Program-made: the position numbers and the translations under genes
The notes under the pieces: generated by a model
What the model was told of the DNA's origin: nothing
The model's input: only the letters and a program-made list of their open reading frames with translations
Databases searched by the model: none
Shown here: in pieces, positions 20,361 through 29,001 of the stretch
Layout: every line of letters begins with the position of its first letter
How positions within the stretch are numbered: the stretch's first letter is position 1
Assembly: GCF_003641185.1 (NCBI RefSeq)
Contig: NZ_CP032757.1
Location: 3,286,001-3,350,000 of the forward strand
Length of the DNA: 64,000 nucleotides
Direction: 5' to 3'
Source of the DNA: Lactiplantibacillus pentosus
Lineage (GTDB): Bacteria > Bacillota > Bacilli > Lactobacillales > Lactobacillaceae

Positions 20361-22028
20361 TTAATCCGCTTCCGTCTCACGTTTCCGTGCTGCTCGCCGT
20401 TCACGCGCATAATCGGTATTCGTGGTAATCTCAACATCCCGCGCCAACCGTTTCCGCCGTGCCAATTCGGCTGCCTTGGCGTTGGCCTTGGCTGCTTCCT
20501 TGACGGGATCGGTCGTTAAATCGTGGTGAATCGAGTAGAGCAAGACTAAGGCGACAATCGTCAGTGGGAAACCTGACATCGCACAGATTGACTGAATCGA
20601 TTCAAAGCCCCCGACCGTCACTAATCCTAACGAGAAGACTAGGAAGATAACGACCCAGCTCATCCGGTTGAACCGACTTGGTTGTTCGCCCACGGCCAAC
20701 TTTTTGCTGGTGAATGATGAGGTAATGAAGGCAAATGAGGAGACCGTCGTTGCCAAGAAAATAAAGCAAGATAGGCAGTACAGTGCCAACATGATCATCT
20801 TTAATGGCAAGGTCGATAAGACGGCCGCAATCACCGCGGCTTGGCCTTGCGTGTTTAAGATATGAACTAAGTTAACGATACCCATCCGTTGTAAGTACAA
20901 GGCGTACCCACCGAGGATCGCGTAAAAGCTGACACAGCCTAACGAGCCCCATAGCAACATGCCACCGAGCACCTGCCGAATCGTCCGACCACGTGAGATA
21001 CGGGCGATGAACAAGCCCATGACTGGCATAAATGATAACCACCAGCCCCAGTAGAAGATCGTCTGACGCTGCATTGCCGTTGCGTGACCATTTGGGGCAG
21101 TGTTCGTACTCAAACTAATAAATTTATTGATAAATAGACCAATACTGTTGGTTTCTGAATTCAAAATATACAAGGTTGGCCCAACGATCAAAACGACGAT
21201 CAAAAAGCCAATCGCTAACCACACGTGGGCGGCACTTAACCGGCCGATCCCTTTCTTTAGACCATTGAAAACAGCTAAAGCAAAGATGACGAATAGTAAG
21301 GCGAACAAGCCTAACTTAAGGGTCATCGTATCGGCGATGCCGGTGACGGCACTTAAAACTTTAGAAATAACGGGAATTTCCATCCCGACCGAGGTCCCGA
21401 CACCACCCATGATGCCAATAATGACAAGAAAGTCAATCGTGTTACGGGCAATCTGCTTACCCTTACCAGGGCCTTGCAAGACTGAAATGGCGGCACTGAG
21501 CCGTTGTACCTTGACGTGCTTAACATACATCGCATAGGCAATCGCAATCGTGGCCGGCGCAAACATCATCCACGCCATTGGTCCCCAGTTAAATTGTCCT
21601 AGCATGTGCGCATAATTATATGCAGAAGTTGAAAACGGCTTAACACCGAATGATGGGCTCTGTAGGTACCGCAATGGGTCGACCATACTCAACATTAAAA
21701 TGCTGGCATCGATCCCAGTTGCGTAGACCATACTGCCCCAGTGATACGTTGAAAATTCTGGTTTATCATCAGGGTCACCAAGCTTGGTCTTCCCTAACTT
21801 ACTAAACGCTAAGTAAATGAAAAAGATAAAAGTGATCACATATACCAACATGTAGAGCCAACTCATGTTGTTCGTCAACCAATTCAGGATGCCGCTCAAA
21901 CTCGTCTCGAGTGAATGACCCCCAATCAATAAAATAACCGAAGCCACCGCGAAGAGCCCAATCGTTGGTAAATAGACCCACCAATCAATATTCTTACTTT
22001 TTAAAATAATAAACCTGCTACTGAGCAT
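20361..22028 (-). CDS. BCCT-family glycine betaine/carnitine/choline transporter
   Basis: 555 aa with 12 predicted membrane helices and a charged cytoplasmic C-terminal tail of about 55 residues rich in Arg/Lys/Glu, as in osmosensing BetP/OpuD carriers. The conserved helix 8 region is W-G-W-W-L-S-F-M-P-V-M-G-L-F-I-A-R-I-S-R-G-R-T-I-R near residues 329-353. It imports compatible solutes with sodium or protons under osmotic stress. The ATG at 22026-22028 has only a weak AGAGAG site. A long structured leader precedes it. Confidence 0.92.
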   Translation of the reverse strand: MLSSRFIILKSKNIDWWVYLPTIGLFAVASVILLIGGHSLETSLSGILNWLTNNMSWLYMLVYVITFIFFIYLAFSKLGKTKLGDPDDKPEFSTYHWGSMVYATGIDASILMLSMVDPLRYLQSPSFGVKPFSTSAYNYAHMLGQFNWGPMAWMMFAPATIAIAYAMYVKHVKVQRLSAAISVLQGPGKGKQIARNTIDFLVIIGIMGGVGTSVGMEIPVISKVLSAVTGIADTMTLKLGLFALLFVIFALAVFNGLKKGIGRLSAAHVWLAIGFLIVVLIVGPTLYILNSETNSIGLFINKFISLSTNTAPNGHATAMQRQTIFYWGWWLSFMPVMGLFIARISRGRTIRQVLGGMLLWGSLGCVSFYAILGGYALYLQRMGIVNLVHILNTQGQAAVIAAVLSTLPLKMIMLALYCLSCFIFLATTVSSFAFITSSFTSKKLAVGEQPSRFNRMSWVVIFLVFSLGLVTVGGFESIQSICAMSGFPLTIVALVLLYSIHHDLTTDPVKEAAKANAKAAELARRKRLARDVEITTNTDYARERRAARKRETEAD

Positions 22029-22260
22029 ATACTCTCTATATTTAGATCAAATTCGTGGTTCTTCCTACCGTTACAGGTAGTCCCCACGCGTAAATTTCCG
22101 ACTAGCAATCGGTACACCCCTCCGAGTCAATTCTCGAAGCACTCAGTACCCTGACTTGATCAGGTTTGACCGGCTTTGTCATCCGCATTCTGTTTATGCT
22201 ATCTCAAAATCAGTAGCAGAATTTCCTTCTTTCCGTTGGTTGAATCCGGATAACGCCATA
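22029..22260 (-). other. Structured 5' leader of the BCCT gene, class unknown
   Basis: The minus-strand leader forms consecutive hairpins: CCTGA/TCAGG (22149-22165), GAGT/ACTC (about 22122-22142), CCGA/TCGG (about 22098-22112), and a long stem CGTGG-CTACC / GGTAG-CCACG (22054-22088) just before the start codon that could hide the ribosome site or act in termination. It superficially resembles a TPP element but lacks the required order of motifs. A promoter candidate (TTTACT, 16 nt, TATACT) lies near 22570-22600, giving a leader of about 500 nt. A c-di-AMP or osmotic switch is an attractive guess only. Confidence 0.4.
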
Positions 22261-22794
22261 CTGACAAATGATTTTTAATTGCTTAATCGACGTTGGTGTT
22301 CATCTTGTTTAGCTAGTGTCTCAATACCATCGTGCTTAACGCACACGACCGTCGTCACACCACGTAACGATTAATGGTTACACTGCTCTTGCTAATAGAT
22401 AACCCCCTTGAATCACCAGATAAGCCCATCACACAATTGCTCGATTAATTGATGATGCACCAAAAAAGCGCTTAGTACCGGGTAACGAGTTACCACCTGC
22501 ACCGCGCACGTCGGCTTATACAAATGCTGATTTCAGTATTTTCTGATATCTGATGTTCATGTATAAGTATACTAGTATTAAATCAGAAGTAAAATCAGCC
22601 GTTTGGCGGCCGTCAAGCCCGGCATGTTAAGGCTCACGGCTATTTTGCCGCGATAATTTTCTGAAACTAGTCAAAAGTTTTCGTAACAATTAGTTTCTAG
22701 TTTAGAATCGTTCTTATCTGTTTTAATTAATCCGGTTTCATGTTATTCTTGTAACAAGTAAATAATAGTTGAATATCAAAAGGAGGGGAACTGC

Positions 22795-24612
22795 ATGCGA
22801 CACTACTATAAACTGATTCTGACGGTTAGTATCGGCGTTGTTGCAGTTATTTTAGAATTTGGGTTGCACGCGCAACTGGCGGCTCAAATCATTATTACGT
22901 TAACGGGGGCGTTAATGGCACTCTCGATGCTGGTCGAGATGATCAAAACACTGCGTTCAGGGAAATACGGTGTTGACTTACTGGCCATCACGGCAATCGT
23001 CGCTACCTTAGCCGTGGGGGAATACTGGGCAAGTCTGGTCGTGCTCATCATGCTCACCGGGGGCGACTCCCTCGAAGACTACGCCGCCAAACGGGCCAAT
23101 ACTGAATTAAAAGCTTTGCTCGATAATTCACCACGGGTTGCTCACCGGTCCGTCGCCGGAAAATTGACCGACATTGACGTCGATGATGTTCAAATCGGGG
23201 ACCAACTGGTGGTCAAGCCAGGTGAACTAGCCCCGGTTGACGGTCACCTCATTCAAGGAACCGCCCTCTTTGACGAATCGTCACTGACCGGTGAATCTAA
23301 GCCAGTTGACAAGCAGGTCGGCGACGATATCATGTCAGGGGCGGTCAATGGTGACAGCGCCGTTACCATGGCCGTTGACAAACTCGCCAGCGATAGTCAG
23401 TATCAACAATTGGTCAAGTTAGTCAAAGAATCTGAATCCCGACCAGCGAAGTTCGTGCGCCTGGCCGACCGGTACGCGGTGCCCTTTACACTCGTCGCTT
23501 ACGTCATCGCCGGTATCGCCTGGGCCTTCAGTGGCGATCCACACCGGTTTGCAGAGGTGCTAGTCGTGGCCTCGCCTTGTCCCTTGATCCTGGCCGCTCC
23601 AGTCGCGCTGGTCTCAGGCATGAGTCGAACGAGCCGCAACGGAATCGTCGTCAAGACTGGCGATATGCTCGAAAAGTTATCCACGGCTAAAGCGGCCGCG
23701 TTTGATAAGACTGGGACGATTACCAGTGGCCAGCTGACGGTCAACCAAATCGTACCACAGCCTGGTTTTACTGCCGAACAGATTTGTCACCTGGCCGCCA
23801 GCGCTGAACAGACCTCCAGCCATATTCTGGCGCGGTCGCTGGTGAAATACGTCAGTGGCACAGAGTTAAGTCCGACTAGTCACCTTGAAGAAGTCACGGG
23901 TAACGGGGTGACCGCAACGATTGACGACCACCAAGTCAAGGTCGGCAAACTCAAATTCGTCGCGCCGACCACGACCGAACAACCCTTAGCTACGACCGCC
24001 ATCTACGTCGCTATCGACGGCCAGTACGCCGGTTATATCACGTTCATCGATAACGTCCGGCCAGAAGCGGCCACAACGCTCAAAGCCCTCCACGCTGAAG
24101 GGGTTCGCAACGTCATGATGCTGACTGGCGACCAACAAGCGATCGCGGAACGCATTGCCACGGACGTTGGTATCGATGTCGTTGCCGCTGACCTCCTTCC
24201 CGCAGACAAAATCGCCCATTTAAAAGCCGTCCCAGCGGCTGAACGTCCCGTCATTATGGTCGGCGACGGGGTCAACGATGCCCCCTCACTAGCAGTTGCC
24301 GATGTCGGCATCGCCATGGGTGCACACGGTTCAACCGCCGCTAGTGAATCCGCGGATGTCGTGATTTTGAAGGACGACCTGAGTCGCGTCGTTACTGCGA
24401 TTCAGATTGCCAAGGATACGATGCAGGTTGCCAAACAAGCTGTGTGGATCGGCATCGCCATCTGTACGATTCTGATGTTGATTGCCAGCACCGGTACTAT
24501 CCCCGCCTTATTTGGTGCCATGCTACAAGAAGTCGTCGACACCGTCTCAATTCTCTGGGCGCTACGGGCATTACGCGACCGTCCACAGTCAACGACAAAG
24601 GATGTGAATTAA
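22795..24612 (+). CDS. Heavy-metal P1B-type ATPase with SPCP motif, no metal-binding domain
   Basis: 605-aa metal efflux ATPase. It begins directly with membrane helices and has no N-terminal HMA or Cys-rich domain. The actuator motif is L-T-G-E-S (near residue 164), the transport-site motif is S-P-C262-P, the phosphorylation site is Asp304 in D-K-T-G-T, and G-D-G-V-N-D-A-P lies near residue 490. SPC/SPCP-type ATPases are linked to zinc, cadmium, manganese or cobalt; which one applies here cannot be decided. An AGGAGGGG site precedes ATG. A 59-aa membrane protein starts 3 nt after the stop. Confidence 0.9.
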   Translation: MRHYYKLILTVSIGVVAVILEFGLHAQLAAQIIITLTGALMALSMLVEMIKTLRSGKYGVDLLAITAIVATLAVGEYWASLVVLIMLTGGDSLEDYAAKRANTELKALLDNSPRVAHRSVAGKLTDIDVDDVQIGDQLVVKPGELAPVDGHLIQGTALFDESSLTGESKPVDKQVGDDIMSGAVNGDSAVTMAVDKLASDSQYQQLVKLVKESESRPAKFVRLADRYAVPFTLVAYVIAGIAWAFSGDPHRFAEVLVVASPCPLILAAPVALVSGMSRTSRNGIVVKTGDMLEKLSTAKAAAFDKTGTITSGQLTVNQIVPQPGFTAEQICHLAASAEQTSSHILARSLVKYVSGTELSPTSHLEEVTGNGVTATIDDHQVKVGKLKFVAPTTTEQPLATTAIYVAIDGQYAGYITFIDNVRPEAATTLKALHAEGVRNVMMLTGDQQAIAERIATDVGIDVVAADLLPADKIAHLKAVPAAERPVIMVGDGVNDAPSLAVADVGIAMGAHGSTAASESADVVILKDDLSRVVTAIQIAKDTMQVAKQAVWIGIAICTILMLIASTGTIPALFGAMLQEVVDTVSILWALRALRDRPQSTTKDVN

Positions 24613-24615
24613 CCC

Positions 24616-24795
24616 ATGCCAGAATGGCTCTTACGCTGGTCACAATCAGCGCTGACCTTCGTTATCGTCTTAACCGTCGTCTCGGCTGGCCTCCTTGGCG
24701 TTCCACTCAAGGAAGCGATTCTAGTCGACTTCGCCTACATGCTCATCACCTTTTTAATCGCTTGGCGCCGAAAAGACCGTCAGCAGCATTTTTAA
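24616..24795 (+). CDS. Small membrane protein, 59 aa, coupled to the metal ATPase
   Basis: ATG follows the ATPase stop by 3 nt, with an AAAGGATGTG site inside the end of that gene, so the two are translationally coupled. Two hydrophobic segments (about residues 12-30 and 37-50) are followed by a basic tail W-R-R-K-D-R-Q-Q-H-F. A terminator follows 55 nt later, so it is the last gene of a two-gene operon. It may be a regulatory or stabilising subunit of the pump; this is inference from position. Not recognised as a named family. Confidence 0.75.
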   Translation: MPEWLLRWSQSALTFVIVLTVVSAGLLGVPLKEAILVDFAYMLITFLIAWRRKDRQQHF

Positions 24796-24850
24796 CCTAC
24801 GAATGGCGAGTCGCGATGCGGCTTAAGCACTGAAATTTTACCATCTATAT

Positions 24851-24893
24851 CAAGCCAGTTATTCTGAATTAAACAGAATGACTGGCTTTTTTG
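24851..24893 (+). terminator. Terminator of the metal ATPase operon
   Basis: AAGCCAGT-ATTCTG pairs with CAGAAT-ACTGGCTT around a 7-nt AT loop, followed by TTTT. Confidence 0.93.
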
Positions 24894-24929
24894 ATCCCGC
24901 TTTGACGCCCTATCGTGTTCGTCAATTTG

Positions 24930-25065
24930 TTACGAATTGTGATTGAAACTTACCCAGTTGTTGGCTTACTGTTGGTCAGCTGGTCAGGTCCTAATCCGAC
25001 TTCCGGGGCTGGCTGCTTTTAAGCTTAGAAAACAACTCGTTTCAATCATCTTAAATACGATCACT
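24930..25065 (+). repeat. Decayed mini-copy of the bipartite repeat (copy 6)
   Basis: Retains the left module A core (CCGACTTCCGGGGCTGGCTG, 24999-25018) fused to the right module B end (CTTTTAAGCTTAG). The outer GTGATTGAAAC (left) and its complement near 25053 form the ends. About 700 bp are deleted relative to full copies. The surrounding 24894-25259 gap has no gene. Confidence 0.65.
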
Positions 25066-25259
25066 AGCCCAACGCATCGGTATGATTAATACCGATCAAA
25101 GATTGAAAATGCTGGATCAAACCGTTATTATGAGATAAAGATTAGAATAATTATCTTTTTTAACGATAAATCGTTTATCCACTCGTTTCACTCAATTTTC
25201 AGTACGTAATCTAAACCATTTCGACGCGTTCAATTCGAAATTTCAAGGGAGATAAGTTA

Positions 25260-26504
25260 ATGACAAGTGAGAAGCACCTATATGCAATTCCCACCAATCG
25301 GGATGCTAGTAAGAGTATCAAAAGTTTGGCCAATGATATTACAGTCGCAATCGACGAGCACGTCTTACTACCAGAGCAACTGACATTCGTCCTGCTAGAT
25401 TCAAGCACGCAAGCAACTTTCGACCGTAACCATGCCCAACTGAAAGCTTCATTTAAAGCACTGAAGATTACCTGCCTGCATATTCCAGTATCGGCCTTTG
25501 ATGCGCTATTGAATCAAGTCTTAGACCCCAAATTGGCAGCGTTAGTCGTCGGCAGTGGGTTTTCATACGGTAAAATGGTCAATAAAATTTCGATCATTGC
25601 TCATCTGCTAGGGGCCCACTATATTCATCGGCGAGATTCAGACGTTTATCTACAAGCCAACAATACACAGATAACACCCCTCATCGCGGAGATGCGCGCG
25701 TTTAACGAAAATGACCAGTTCTTGCTAGTTGGTAGTAGTTATTTGGGCGCCTGGGGCATCGATTATTCAGATGTTGCGGACGACCTACCAACACTGCGAA
25801 AATTATTCTCACTATCAAAGCCTACCTATAGTCCAAGCCAATTAGACGATTATATTAATAATAAGTACGTCCAGGGTTCGACCGAGACCTTCCCAGGTAA
25901 CTTAGCCTTCTCAGAACAAAAATCAAACTACATCGATGCTGGTAATTTTGCTTTAAAAGAGGTCTTCTTGAAGATTCCAGTCTCCCCGGCCAACGTCACT
26001 TCGGGTACCGACTATCTTTACCACACTTTAGTCGGGAAATCAGGCTGGCGGATGGTCTACCATAATGACCGCGTTGTTCATCAATATAACGAAAATCGCT
26101 ATGACCAAATCGATCACCTGACTTATGGTCATTCAAAGCTACTGTCCAGATTAATGACTACCGTGACGAATAACGCCCTCGCTGACGTCTCCCTTTCAGA
26201 CGATTTTAATGACATGGCCCAACAGGTCGCAGCGGCCTATTTATCGACAGTCGATTCAGCCGAATTGTTAGCCAAATTAAAAACGACGATTCAAAGATTT
26301 GTCGCGGTCTATGCTTCGATTGACTTACCGCACTATCAAGCCATCGCAACCAATGTCGCACAGCAACCCGACGCTTATCTTGAGAAAACCATTACTGACG
26401 TCCATCACTTTATCGATTTGATTCAAAATTGGCCCGCTATCCTGAAAAACACGCAAGCACTTGAACTCGCGCCATTTTCAATCTCAGCAGATAACTCACG
26501 ATAA
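25260..26504 (+). CDS. Glycosyltransferase-like protein with DXD motif, function unknown
   Basis: 414-aa soluble protein. An N-terminal alpha/beta part (residues 1-130) ends in H-R-R-D-S-D-V-Y-L near residue 125, a DXD-type metal/nucleotide-sugar site of GT-A glycosyltransferases, followed by a conserved F-P-G-N-L-A-F segment and a helical C-terminal third. There is no signal peptide and no membrane segment. AAGGGAGAT precedes ATG. It is monocistronic with a downstream terminator. The fold guess rests on the DXD motif and strand pattern and is moderate at best; the acceptor is unknown. Confidence 0.55.
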   Translation: MTSEKHLYAIPTNRDASKSIKSLANDITVAIDEHVLLPEQLTFVLLDSSTQATFDRNHAQLKASFKALKITCLHIPVSAFDALLNQVLDPKLAALVVGSGFSYGKMVNKISIIAHLLGAHYIHRRDSDVYLQANNTQITPLIAEMRAFNENDQFLLVGSSYLGAWGIDYSDVADDLPTLRKLFSLSKPTYSPSQLDDYINNKYVQGSTETFPGNLAFSEQKSNYIDAGNFALKEVFLKIPVSPANVTSGTDYLYHTLVGKSGWRMVYHNDRVVHQYNENRYDQIDHLTYGHSKLLSRLMTTVTNNALADVSLSDDFNDMAQQVAAAYLSTVDSAELLAKLKTTIQRFVAVYASIDLPHYQAIATNVAQQPDAYLEKTITDVHHFIDLIQNWPAILKNTQALELAPFSISADNSR

Positions 26505-26621
26505 CGAGTACACAACTGACGCACGGTTTTTCCGCAAGCCTAGCCGATGATTCTGTTCTAAGCGGCCCCATTGTGGAACCTAACGTGATCGTCTTGAGCG
26601 TTTCTTGTCTAGATAGTTTCA

Positions 26622-26654
26622 TGGCGTATCGGAACCTGCCGATACGCCTTTTTT
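26622..26654 (+). terminator. Terminator after the glycosyltransferase-like gene
   Basis: GGCGTATCGG (26623-26632) and CCGATACGCC (26639-26648) form a perfect 10-bp stem with a 6-nt loop and a six-T tail. Confidence 0.95.
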
Positions 26655-26659
26655 AACTC

Positions 26660-26709
26660 AAAAAGCTGAGCAACGCGAACCAATTTTGATTCCCGCTACT
26701 CAGCTTTTC
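26660..26709 (-). terminator. Terminator of the adenine deaminase gene
   Basis: AAAAGCTGAG pairs with CTCAGCTTTT across a loosely paired loop; on the minus strand the stem runs into TTTTT. It lies 65 nt past the stop. Confidence 0.8.
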
Positions 26710-26773
26710 AGTTATCATCTATCGTTCATTATCCACTGGCCCATCCAGATATCGTTATCTGACGGCACAGCCT

Positions 26774-28477
26774 TTATCGCGAAGTTGCGAGCGATTCAGT
26801 GGTTGCGGTCGTCGCGACCGGAATAAAATCGAATGAATCGTAATCAAACAGGCCGCGCGCCGTCAGCTTCAGTGTTGGAATCACGGGTAGTGTCAAAAAT
26901 GAAAGCGTGATGAACGGATCAAAGCTGAAGGGTTGCTCACTGATGACTTCGTACGCTTGCTTGAGACCATCCAGTTGAGCCGCCGCGACTTGATAAGTGC
27001 TCGTGGATAGTAGGCCGCCGATTGCTAAGGGCATCGTGGCTAAAACTTGGTGCTCATCACCGACTGCGATGCCGCCGTTATCCTGCGTAATCTGGGTGAT
27101 GACACGCATGATAGCTTCATCCGAGGTCCCGACAGCAACGATATTATGCGCATCATGTGCCACAGTACCAGCAATCGCGCCGTGTTTCAGACCGAAGCCG
27201 TGCACCAAACCAACGCCGACTTTGCCAGTGTTATGATGGCGTTCGACAACTACCATCTTTAAGATATCCTGATCAATATCCGCTTCAAAGTTCTCAGTAG
27301 GTGCGACCGTCATCGTCAAGTGGTCCGTTTCGATATGGTTCGGCTGAACGCCAATCACATTTGCGGCGCCAGTGGTTAATGACAATTTAAAATCAGCGAG
27401 TTGCGCGTGCTGCTGAACGTGGGTCGCCGTAAAGGTTAACGGTTGGGTCGCCGTCGTTTCAGTGACCCACTGGCCATTCTTCATCGTCTTAGCCACTTTT
27501 ACAGCAGTCACATCGTCTAATACGACTAGGTCAGCAAGCTGTCCCGCTGACAACCGGCCGCGGTCCGTTAAGCGGTGAGCAACGGCGCCGTTATAGCTAG
27601 CCAGCGTGTACGCCAGTGCTGGTCGCATTCCACTTTGAATCGCCAAACGCACGTTGTAGTCGATCGACCCTTCCGTCATCAAATCACTGATGGTCTTGTC
27701 ATCCGTACAGAACGCAAAACGGCCAGCGTTTGCTTCCGTGACCGCACTGATCGTCGCTAATACATCGCGTTCGACGGTCCCTTCACGCAAGAAGACGGTC
27801 ATGCCAGCTTTGACGCGGTCGCGGGCCTCTTCAACGGTCATACATTCGTGGTCGGTATTTAGTCCTGCGTTGCGCATCACATTCAGTTGATGGGCATCCA
27901 GACCAGCCGCGTGACCATCCGCATGGTAGCCCCGCGCGTACGCATCATGGATTTTGGCCATCGTATCTTCATCACCGCGGGCCACCGCACCGTAATCCAT
28001 GACTTCGGCTAAGCCACGGACTTCTGGCTCTTGATACAACGGCCGTAAATCAGCTGCGTGTAAGGTCGCACCGTTATCATCAAAAGGCACGCATGGCACG
28101 GATGACGGCAACATGAAGCACACGTCTAAGGGCGTCTGGCGAGCATCCGCAATCAAATATTCGATACCAGCAGTTCCAGCCACGTTTGCTAGTTCATGCG
28201 GATCCGTCACAATCGTCGTTACCCCGTGTTGTAGCAGGACTTTGCCTAACTCACTCGGCGCGACCATCGCGCTCTCCATATGCACGTGAGCGTCAATCAT
28301 TCCTGGCACGATCCATTTGCCCCGCGCATCCACGTGTTCTAAAGCTTCATAAGGTTCGTCTTGCAAATTACTAATAATGCGGCCGTGGTCAATCCACAAG
28401 CTCGTCGCTTCAAATTCGCGCGTCTCAACGTTTAAGACCTGCGCACCTGTAATTACCATCTCAACAGTCTTTGTCAT
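26774..28477 (-). CDS. adeC: Adenine deaminase
   Basis: 567-aa amidohydrolase converting adenine to hypoxanthine and ammonia. The metal site begins with D62-A-H64-V-H66-M-E-S, followed by D-P-H-E-L-A-N-V-A-G near residue 95, both typical of AdeC/YerA-type deaminases, and the C-terminal domain is full length. The frame is open from 28528, but ATG 28477 follows GGAGAAGGA and gives the conserved start. A guanine-class purine riboswitch with its own terminator occupies the leader, so expression falls when guanine or hypoxanthine, the reaction product, accumulates. Confidence 0.95.
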   Translation of the reverse strand: MTKTVEMVITGAQVLNVETREFEATSLWIDHGRIISNLQDEPYEALEHVDARGKWIVPGMIDAHVHMESAMVAPSELGKVLLQHGVTTIVTDPHELANVAGTAGIEYLIADARQTPLDVCFMLPSSVPCVPFDDNGATLHAADLRPLYQEPEVRGLAEVMDYGAVARGDEDTMAKIHDAYARGYHADGHAAGLDAHQLNVMRNAGLNTDHECMTVEEARDRVKAGMTVFLREGTVERDVLATISAVTEANAGRFAFCTDDKTISDLMTEGSIDYNVRLAIQSGMRPALAYTLASYNGAVAHRLTDRGRLSAGQLADLVVLDDVTAVKVAKTMKNGQWVTETTATQPLTFTATHVQQHAQLADFKLSLTTGAANVIGVQPNHIETDHLTMTVAPTENFEADIDQDILKMVVVERHHNTGKVGVGLVHGFGLKHGAIAGTVAHDAHNIVAVGTSDEAIMRVITQITQDNGGIAVGDEHQVLATMPLAIGGLLSTSTYQVAAAQLDGLKQAYEVISEQPFSFDPFITLSFLTLPVIPTLKLTARGLFDYDSFDFIPVATTATTESLATSR

Positions 28478-28509
28478 CGTATTCCTTCTCCTTACTCGCC
28501 CGTCTACGG

Positions 28510-28618
28510 AGAAAGCAAACGGGCCCACACGGCAAATTAAGCAGTGTGGACCCGTCGACTCAATTCGCTTATAGTCCAGTATTTACGGTACTGGGTAGAA
28601 ACTCGCCATCCATATCAT
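28510..28618 (-). promoter_or_regulatory. Purine riboswitch, guanine/hypoxanthine class, with terminator
   Basis: Minus-strand aptamer 28567-28618 contains GATATGG, GTTTCTACC, CCGTAAA and GGACTAT in the right order and spacing. The specificity base in GACTAT is C (position 74 of xpt), which selects guanine or hypoxanthine rather than adenine. The expression platform is a terminator, CGGGTCCACAC/GTGTGGGCCCG (28520-28530 with 28544-28554) followed by TTTGCTTTC. A -10 TATAAT lies at 28624-28629. Confidence 0.93.
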
Positions 28619-29001
28619 GGCATTATATAGGCAATTTGTTGTTTTAATAAATTGTCCTTTACTTTACCAGCCTTTCCACGTGCATGCAAGCCCTAATTTC
28701 AGTCCGAGTAATCTGTGAAAACTAGTATAACCATTACGTTCCGGCAGTTGCTCAGAACAACTCTTCAAAAATTAGGTGACCTGTTGACCGGGTCCATTGA
28801 TAAAGCAATGCCATGCTCAGTGGCTCCAAATAGCCTAGCCACGATTCGCGAGTCCAACGACCACAGCTGTCATCGTCCCAACCAGTTTAGCCGACAAATT
28901 CGCCAGTTTTTATGACATTTCTTGCTGACTATTGGTTCATTTACGTTTACAATAAAACTGACTTAACGGCCATCACTACTTTTGAGGAGCTGATAACTTT
29001 G

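Noticed and set aside
22081..22200. TPP-riboswitch-like words (CTGA, TGATCAGG) upstream of the BCCT gene
   Set aside because: The motifs are in the wrong order and the conserved TPP P2/P4 cores are absent on both strands.
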